Assembly: GCA_030066215.1 (NCBI GenBank)
Contig: JASJCA010000061.1
Location: 1 to 34,224, forward strand
Length of the DNA: 34,224 bases
Source: Rhodobacter sp.
Lineage (GTDB): Bacteria > Pseudomonadota > Alphaproteobacteria > Rhodobacterales > Rhodobacteraceae
Direction: 5' to 3'
Both the position numbers and the translations under genes were made by a program. The notes under the pieces were generated by a model. The model saw only the letters and a list, made by a program, of their open reading frames with translations. It did not search any database and was not told the origin of the DNA. This document shows, piece after piece, positions 23,300-31,500 of this stretch; the stretch's first letter is position 1, and each line of letters starts with the position of its first letter.

Positions 23300-24912
23300 C
23301 AGAGAACAGACAGGAGGCTGTCATCTATTGCCGGATATCCTCGGCGGCGCAGGCGGCCAAAGGCGACGGGCTTGCCAGCCAGGAAACCCGTTGCCGAGAA
23401 TACGCACGGTATCAGGGACACGACGTGATCAAGGTCTTCCACGACCGGATGTCCGGGGGCGTTGCAGACCGCCCGGCCATGACTGCCATGCTGGCCTTCC
23501 TGCGAAAACGCAAAGCGCAAACCGTTGTGATCATCGACGACATCAACAGGTTCGCGAGGGATGTCGTCGCGCATTGGCAGCTCAGAGCGCTGCTTTCAGA
23601 GGCAGGCGGGAAGCTCGAAAGCCCCAATATCGAGTTCGGGGATGGTTCCGATGCCAAGCTGAAAGAAAACCTGATGGCCTCGGTCTCTCAGCACCAAAGA
23701 GAGAAGAACCGGGAGCAAACGAAACACAGAATGCGCGCGCGCCTGATGAACGGTTATTGGGTGTTCCACGCCCCGCTCGGCATGAAATACGAAAAGGTCT
23801 CCGGCCACGGAAACCTGCTCGTCCGCGATGAGCCGGTTGCGTCCTACATTCAGGAAGCACTGGAAGGCTTCGCAACCGGGCGGTTCGAAACCCAGGGCGA
23901 GGTGAAGCGCTTTCTGGAAGGCTGCCCCGAATTTCCGAAGGACTTTCCGGACGGCACGATCCGTTTTGAAAAGGTCATTCGCATCATGCGCCGCATTCAA
24001 TACGCGGGCTATGTCGAGCGTCCCGAGTGGGACGTGCCACTGCGCAAGGGCCACCATGATGGGCTGGTTACGCTGGAAACCTGGCAGGCCGTGCAAGATC
24101 GTATCGATGGCGGCAAGCGTGCTCCGGCCCGGAAGGACATCAATGCCGACTTCCCGCTGCGCGGCTTTGTCCTCTGCGGCGATTGCGGCAACCCGCTGAC
24201 GGCCAATTGGTCAAAGAGCAAGACCGGCAAGAAGCACCCGTATTATCTCTGTTTCACAAAGGGCTGTGACAGCCATAGGAAGTCGATCCCTCGCGACGAA
24301 TTGGAAGGTGCGTTCTCAGGCTTCCTGAAAGAACTCCAGCCCTCAGAGGGCATGATCACCCTCACCAAGGCGATGTTCAGAAACGCCTGGGATCAACGTA
24401 TGACGCAGGCACAGGCTGGTGTGACATCTCTGAAACGCGATATCGCCAAGATCGAAAAGCAAATCGACGGCCTGCTCGACCGAATTGTCGACGCCACCAT
24501 ACCGTCCGTCGTAGCAGCATATGAGAAACGCCTTGCCAAGCTCGAAACCGAGAAGCTTGTAGCAGAGGAAAAACTGGCAAAAGGCATCCATCCCAAGCAT
24601 AGCTTCGACGAATTGTTCGAACTCGCCTGCCAGTTCCTCGCAAGCCCTTGGAAACTCTGGGAATCAGGCCACCTGACCCTGCGCAGAACAGTGCTGAAAC
24701 TGGCCTTTACCGACCGCATTTCCTACGACCGGAAAACAGGACTTCGAACCCCGGAAACCACCTTACCCTTCAAGGTGTTAGGGGGGTTCTCAGGTCAGAA
24801 TTGTTTGATGGCGGAGACGAAGGGATTCGAACCCTCGAGACGGTTTCCCGCCTACTCCCTTAGCAGGGGAGCGCCTTCGACCACTCGGCCACGTCTCCGC
24901 CGACGCGTATAG
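23296..24912 (+). CDS. Large serine recombinase (integrase of the element)
   Basis: The 538-residue protein has the catalytic domain first, with YCRISS giving Arg13 and nucleophile Ser15, followed by the DINRFAR motif. A recombinase DNA-binding domain follows (about 160-280), then a zinc ribbon with CGDCG and a later FTKGCDSH, then a long coiled coil at about 365-440. It would recombine attP and attB for entry and exit of the element. The last 30 or so residues, from MAETKGFEPS, are translated from the antisense strand of tRNA-Ser, so the C-terminus is created by the integration site and will differ in the excised circle. Start: ATG overlapping the previous stop. Confidence 0.93.
   Translation: MTENRQEAVIYCRISSAAQAAKGDGLASQETRCREYARYQGHDVIKVFHDRMSGGVADRPAMTAMLAFLRKRKAQTVVIIDDINRFARDVVAHWQLRALLSEAGGKLESPNIEFGDGSDAKLKENLMASVSQHQREKNREQTKHRMRARLMNGYWVFHAPLGMKYEKVSGHGNLLVRDEPVASYIQEALEGFATGRFETQGEVKRFLEGCPEFPKDFPDGTIRFEKVIRIMRRIQYAGYVERPEWDVPLRKGHHDGLVTLETWQAVQDRIDGGKRAPARKDINADFPLRGFVLCGDCGNPLTANWSKSKTGKKHPYYLCFTKGCDSHRKSIPRDELEGAFSGFLKELQPSEGMITLTKAMFRNAWDQRMTQAQAGVTSLKRDIAKIEKQIDGLLDRIVDATIPSVVAAYEKRLAKLETEKLVAEEKLAKGIHPKHSFDELFELACQFLASPWKLWESGHLTLRRTVLKLAFTDRISYDRKTGLRTPETTLPFKVLGGFSGQNCLMAETKGFEPSRRFPAYSLSRGAPSTTRPRLRRRV
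24746..24789. repeat. Nested inverted repeat beside the attachment site
   Basis: GAACCCC (24746-24752) pairs with GGGGTTC (24783-24789), and inside it CACCTT (24759-24764) pairs with AAGGTG (24772-24777). The structure lies within the recombinase coding end, 20 bp from the tRNA. It could be a recombinase binding arm or an RNA hairpin ending the message. Confidence 0.45.
24809..24850. other. Probable element end (att) within the tRNA 3' part
   Basis: The recombinase gene abuts the 3' end of tRNA-Ser, the usual position of an integrated element. The shared core cannot be defined because the opposite element end lies outside the window; I found no second copy of this sequence here. Confidence 0.4.
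24809..24898 (-). tRNA. tRNA-Ser (anticodon GCU)
   Basis: Read on the minus strand, the acceptor arm GGAGACG pairs with CGTCTCC, a D-arm GCCGAGTGG follows, the anticodon stem CTCCC/GGGAG carries GCT at 24862-24864, a long variable arm (GCGGGAAACCGTC) marks it as class II, and the T-arm has GGTTCGAATCC. CCA is encoded at 24809-24811. It decodes AGC/AGU serine codons. The 3' end borders the island, whose recombinase reads across it in antisense. Confidence 0.95.
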
Positions 24913-24935
24913 CGGTCGGGAGCTTCAGAGAACAA
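24906..24935 (-). promoter_or_regulatory. Probable tRNA-Ser promoter
   Basis: On the minus strand TTGTTC (-35) and TATACG (-10) are 18 bp apart, and the mature tRNA 5' end lies seven bases past the -10 box. The position is right for the tRNA, but the match to consensus is only moderate. Confidence 0.45.
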
Positions 24936-25510
24936 GTGGATTCTTCCGTGACGGTGGGCGCCGCTCTGATTGGCCCACAGCACCTACTGCCAGATCTGGG
25001 CCGAGCTCGATTTCGCGACTGTGACTGGCGCGGCGAATGTGAACGGTCGATCAGGTTGGCGGGCACTCAGTCATGCGTCCGCGGCAGTTTTCACCAAAGC
25101 GACGGGCCCGCCATCCAGACGGCAAGCAAGCCGGTCCCGCCGAGACGCCGCAATCTGCCACCCACTCGGCGGCGCGTCGCGGTAGCCCTACGCGGATTCC
25201 TGCCGGCTTAGGATGCACATGCCCCCGCCGCGGGAAAAGACGTATCGCAAGTGCATTTTTCCCAGCGGTTGCCTTGCCTTAAGGCCAGACTGCTTGTGAC
25301 CGACAAACACCACAACCTGCCTTTTAGCCCCGCATTCCCGCCTGCAGGCTTTGTTTATTGGACTGCCTGTGCAACCAAATCGGCAAAGGTCTGCCGAGGC
25401 GGATGCGGTCGTTCCGCCAGTTCCACCGGTGTTCGCTGGGAGTTACGAGTGGCGGTGCGGTCCCACCGACTCGACAAGACCCAACGATAATGCCGGAACG
25501 GATACGGGAC
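24913..25510. other. Chromosomal flank between tRNA-Ser and the giant adhesin gene
   Basis: About 600 bp of GC-rich DNA with no convincing gene on either strand; short open frames look like shadows. It holds the tRNA promoter on the minus strand and should hold the promoter of the adhesin gene on the plus strand, which I could not locate. Confidence 0.4.
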
Positions 25511-28500
25511 ATGATGCGACTTTCCAGGACAGTTCGGACCTTCCTCGCAACGCTCGGCCTGATGGTCGCGGGTGGCCTCGCCGCGGCGCAGCCGGCACCG
25601 CCGACGATCGACAAGGCGTTCTCGACCGATCCGATCGCGCCCGGCGGGGTGTCGCAGATCACGCTGACGATCACCAACCCCAACCCGTCCGAGCCGGTCT
25701 CCGACATCGCCTTCACCGACGCCCTGCCCTCGACGCCCGGGATCATGGACGTGGCCGACGGCGCCGCCGCGACGACCTGTGTCGGCAGCACGCTGAGCGC
25801 GCCCGAAGACGCGACTTCGATCGTCTTTTCCGACGGCGGACTGGGCGGCGGCGAGTCCTGCGTGATCACCGTCAACGTGACCGCCTCGGATGAGGGGCTT
25901 TACACCAATGCCGCGTTTCCGTTCAGCTCGTCGCTCGGGCCCGGAACTTCGGCGGCGGCCGACCTGACCGTCCTGGACGGCTCGGTCGGCTTCGACAAGT
26001 CGTTTTCGCCCGATACCGTCTCGCTCGGCGGCACCTCGACGCTGACCTTCACCATCGACAATACAGACGGCGAAGGGCCGATCGCCAACCTCGATTTCAC
26101 CGACATCCTGCCCACGGGCATGGAGATCGCCAGCCCCGCCAATGCCTCCACAACCTGCGTCAGCGCCGGTTTCCCGAGCACGACGCTGACCGCGACCCCG
26201 GGATCGAGCACCATCGTCTTGGACGCGGACGGGTCGACCACGTCGCCCGGGTTCGAGGTGCTGGCCGCGGGCGCCACCTGTACCGTCACGGTCGACGTCA
26301 CCGCGACTGGCGGCGGCGAGCTGATCAACACAGCCGAGTTGCTGGTCGATTTCGGCGACCCGATCCTGGCCAGCGGCACGTTGAACGTCACCGTCGATCC
26401 GCTGAACCTTTCCAAGGAGTTCGTCACCAACCCCGTCAATGCCGGCGACGACACGGTGCTTCGGTTCACGCTGGAGAACTTCAACCGCACCGAGGCCGCA
26501 ACGGCCGTGGCGTTCACCGACGACCTGGCCGCGACGTTGGGGTCGCCCCTGCCGGGGCTGCTGTTCACCGCCTTGGAGTCGAACTCCTGCGGCGGCCTGG
26601 TGTCGGGGGTCGGCACCAACTTGATCAGCTTCTCCGGGGGCGTGATCGCCCCGGCCGGGACCTGCATCATCGAAGCCACCGTGACGGTGCCCGCCGGCGC
26701 TGTCGGCGGAACCTACCTCAACACGACCTCGAGCCTGACTGGCAGCGTCGGCGGCGAGATGGTCTATGGCACCCCCGCGACGGACGATCTGATCGTGCCC
26801 GCAGGCGGCGGCGCGCCGGCGTTGACGCTGGAGATTCTCGACACGATCCCGCCCTTGCCGGGGCCGGGCGACGACGTGGTGTTCCGGTTCACGATCCAGG
26901 ACAACTCGACCGCGGGCTCGACGGATCTGGCGGCGACGCTTGAGCTGGCGCCGCCGCTTGCGACCTCGGTCGTCGCCACGCTGCCGCTGGACCCCTGCGG
27001 CACCGGGTCGACGTTGTCGCTGCTGACCGGCGGCTTCGGCGAGCGCACTCTGTCGTTGGAAGACGGCGTCCTTGGGGCGGGCTTGAGCTGCAGCTTCGAC
27101 GTCACCGTGACGATCCCTGCCGGCACGCCCGGCGGCGACTACCTTTTCACCACGAGTTCGGTGACCGGCACGGTCAGCGGCAGCAGCGTCACCGGTCCCG
27201 GCGACAGTGATTACCTGACCGTCTCGGGTGGGCTCGGCATGCTCTTCAGCAAGGCGTTCTCGGAAAACGCAGCCCCCGGCGGCACGGTCGATCTGAGCTT
27301 CGTCATCGGCAACACGTCGGACTTCACCGACGCCACCGCGATCAACTTCACCGACGATCTGAGCCTGGTTCTGAGCGGGCTGACGGCGGGTGTGGCGACG
27401 GTCAACACCTGCGGCGGCGTGCTGTCCGGCACCTCGATGCTGAGCTATACTGGCGGGTCGTTGAGCGCCGGCGGCTCGTGCACGATCACCGTGCCGGTGA
27501 CCGTCCCGGCCTTGGCCGCGCCGGGCACCTACACCAACACCACCACGGCCCTGCGCGCCACGCCCGCGGGTGGGACCGAAGAGACCTTCGGCATCGCATC
27601 CGCGCCGCTGACGGTCGCGGGCGTCACGTTCAGCAAGACGTTCCTGACCAATCCGGTGATCGCCGGCGGGACCACCATCTTGCGGTTCACCATCGAGAAC
27701 CAGCACCCGACCCTGACGGCGATGGATTCCGGTATCGCGGCGTTCACTGACTCGCTCGCGGCGATCCTGCCTCTCACGCCGGACATCACCGCGACGGGCG
27801 GGCCCAGCGTCAACACATGCGGCGGCGCGCTGACCGGCACGACCTCGCTTACCTATACCGGGCTCGACTTGGCGCCGCTGACCACCTGCACCATCGAGGT
27901 CGAGCTGTCGGTGCCCGCCGGGGCCGCCGACGGTACCTATGCCAACGTCACCAGCGCGCTGGCCACCACGGTCGGCACCGCCGACGCCGCCTCGGCCTCG
28001 CTGACGGTGCAAAGCACCCAGCTGGCGCTGACCAAGAGCTTCACCGACGATCCGGTGGCGCCGGGCGACACGGTGACGCTGGAATTCACGCTGACCAACG
28101 AAAACACCAGCCTGGCCGCCACCGGCGTCGAGTTCTCCGACGATCTGGCCGCGATGCTTACGGGCACGATCTTTACCAGCGTTCTTTTGGACGACTGTAG
28201 TGCGACGATTTCGGGCATCGGGACGTCGCTGATCGACGTCGAGGACGTGGCGCTTGCCGCCGGCGCCTCGTGCACCATCCGCACGCTTCTGACGATCCCC
28301 GGCGGCGCCGCTGCCGGGGCGAAAACCAACACCACGTCCAGCGTCTTCGGCCTGCTCAACGGGTTCTCGGTGACCGGCGACCCGGCGAGCGACACGCTGG
28401 ACATCAGCACGGTCGGCACGACGTTTTCGAAGTCGTTCGGCGGTCCGACGATCCCCGGCGGGTCGACGACGCTGACCTTCACCATCACCAACCCCAACGC

Positions 28501-31500
28501 GACCGTGCTGACCGGCCTGTCATTCACCGACGATCTGGGCGCCGTGCTGTCCGGGTTGGAGGCGACCTCGCTGCCCGCAACGCCTTGCGGGCCGGGATCC
28601 TCGATCACCGGCACCGATGTTCTGTCGTTCTCGGGCGGCGAGTTGGCGGCAAGCGGCGGCATGTGCAGCTTCATCGTCGACGTGACGGTTCCGGTGCCGG
28701 CGGCGGCGGGCGTCTACACCAACACCACCTCGGATCTGACCTCGTCGGGGCTGTTCTCGGCCAGCCCGGCCATGGCAGATCTGACCGTCAATGCCGCCGT
28801 GGACGTCTCGGTCAGCAAGGACGACGGCGTCACCAGCGCCACGCCGGGCGACAGCGTGATCTACACTATCGTCGCCGCCAATGCCGGTCCGTCCGACGAC
28901 CCCTCGGTGGCCTTTAACGACACCTTCCCCGGCAATCTAAGCTGCACGTACAGCTCGGTCGCCGCCGGCGGCGCGACCGGGAATTCGGCCTCAGCCACCC
29001 CGGCCGCGAGCATCACCGACACACTGTCGCTGCCTGCTAGCTCTTCGGTCACCTACACCGCGACCTGCGCCATCGATCCCTCGGCCACCGGCACGCTCTC
29101 GAACTCGGCAACGGCGACCGCGTCGATCAACGACTTGGTTCCCACCAACAACTCGGCGGCCGATACCAACACGGTGCTGACGCCCTCGGCGGATGTGAGC
29201 GTCAGCAAGACCGACGGCGTGACCAGCGCCATACCCGGCGGCAGTCTGACCTACACCATCGTCGCCGCCAATGCCGGCCCGTCGAACGACCCCTCGGTGG
29301 TCTTCGCCGACACCTTCCCCAGCGAGCTGAGCTGTACCTACGGATCTGTCGCCGGCGGCGGCGCGACCGGAAACTCGTCCTCGGGCACGCCGGTCTCGGG
29401 CATCGCCGACGGCCTGTCGCTGCCCGCCGGCGGGTCGGTCACCTACACCGTGGCCTGTGACATTGCGGCATCAGCCACCGGCACCCTGAACAACTCCGCC
29501 AGCGTCATCGGATCGGTGAGCGACCCTGTCCCCGGCAACAACACCGCCGCGGATACCGATACGCTGCTGATGCCCTCCGCGGATATCAGCGTGACCAAGA
29601 CCGACGGCCTGACCAGCGCCACGCCCGGCGCTGGCCTGGTCTACACCATCATCGCCGCCAATGCCGGCCCGTCCGACGACCCGGCCGTCGAGGTCGACGA
29701 TACCTTCCCGCCCGAGTTGAGCTGTAGCTACAGCTCGTCCGAATCCGGCGGGGCCAGCGGCAACTCGTCCTCGGCCACGCCCGTGGCCGGCATTTCAGAC
29801 ACACTGTCGCTGCCAGTGGGCGCTTCGGTCACCTACCTGGCCACCTGCACCATCGACCCCACGGCGACCGGCACCTTGTCGAACACCGCCTCGGCGTCAC
29901 CCTCGGTCTTCGACCCAGACGACGGCAACAACGTGGCGACCGACGCCGATACGCGGCTGGCGCCCGAGGCCGATATCTCGATCACCAAGACCGATGGCGC
30001 CACGGCCGCCCGCGCCGGCGGGTCGCTCACCTACTCGATCGTGGTCTCCAATGCGGGCCCCTCGGTCGACACCGGCGTGATCGTCAGTGACACTTTCCCG
30101 CCCGAACTCAGCTGTACCTATTCGTCGACGGCAAGCGGCGGCGCCACCGGCGGGTCGTCGTCCCCCACCCCAGTCGCGGCGTTCTCTGACACGCTGTCGA
30201 TGCCGGTAGGGTCTTCGGTGACCTACACCGTGCCCTGTGCCATCAGCGCCACGGCGTCGGGAGCGCTGACCAATACGGCGACGGCGACGGCCTCGGCCAC
30301 CGATCCGGCTACCGGCAACAACTCGGCCACCGACGGCGACACCATCGTCGATCCGGCGACGCTCGACTTCAGCAAGGTGTTCGCGCCGGACAGCATCAAC
30401 CAGGGCGCAGAAACCACGCTGACCTTCACCATCGACAACACCGGCAACGTGGTCGCCGCGACGTCGCTGGAATTCACCGACCCATTCCCGCCCGGCATTG
30501 TCGTGGCCGCCGATCCGATGGTCTCGAATACATGCGGCGGGACCTTCACCGCGACGCCCGAGGACCCGTCGGTCGCTCTGACTGGCGGCACGGTCGGCGC
30601 AGGCGGGTCTTGTACCATATCGGTCGTCGTCCGCGCCGATGACGCGGGCGCCTTCGACAATTTGACAACCGATTTGATGTCGTCACTGCCGACTGTGGGC
30701 GGTGCGTCCGATACGCTGACTGCCAACCCGTCCGGGACGCCGCTCTTCAGTAAGGAGTTCGCCGACGACACCATCGCGCAGGGCGCCGAGACGGTGTTGA
30801 CCTTCACTGTCGACAATACGGCCAATGCGACAGAAGCGACCGGCTTGACCTTTGCCGATCCGTTCCCGCCGGGCATGGTGGTCGCCGAGACGCCCGGCGT
30901 CGACAACGGCTGTGGCGGAACCTTCACCGCCACTGCCGGCGACACCTCTGTCGGTCTTGCTGGCGGTACCGTCGCGGCAAGCACCAGTTGTACCATCGAG
31001 GTGACCGTGCGCGCGCTCGAGGCCGGTACGCTCGACAACGAGACCAGCGATCTGACATCGTCGCTGCCGCCCGCGCTCGCCGCCACCGATACGCTGACCG
31101 TCAATGCCGCCGTGGCGCCAGTATTCATGAAGGCGTTTGCCGACGAGACCATCTCGCAAGGCGCCGAGACGGTGCTGACCTTCACTGTCGACAACACGGC
31201 AAACGCAATCGAGGCGACCGGACTGACCTTCACCGATCCCTTCCCGCCCGGAATGCAGGTTGCCGACACACCCGGCGTCGATAATGGCTGCGGCGGTACC
31301 TTCACCGCCACCGCCGGCGCCACGACGGTCGATCTGGCTGGCGGCACCGTTGCCGCCGGCGCGCTGTGTACCATCGAGGTGACGGTGCGCGCGCTGGATG
31401 CCGGCGGGCTCGACAACGAAACCGGCGACCTGACCTCGTCGCTGCCGGACGCGCTCGGCGCAACCGATTCGCTGACGGTCAACACCGCCGTGGCACCCGG

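Noticed and set aside
24860..25066. Minus-strand open frame ending VAEWSKALPC
   Set aside because: Its end is simply the translated tRNA-Ser sequence and the rest has no protein-like character.
25355..28012. Long 885-residue open frame on the minus strand inside the adhesin gene
   Set aside because: It is antisense to a far better gene, is dominated by Arg, Gly and Asp in low-complexity runs, and arises from GC-rich repeat DNA that lacks stops in this frame.
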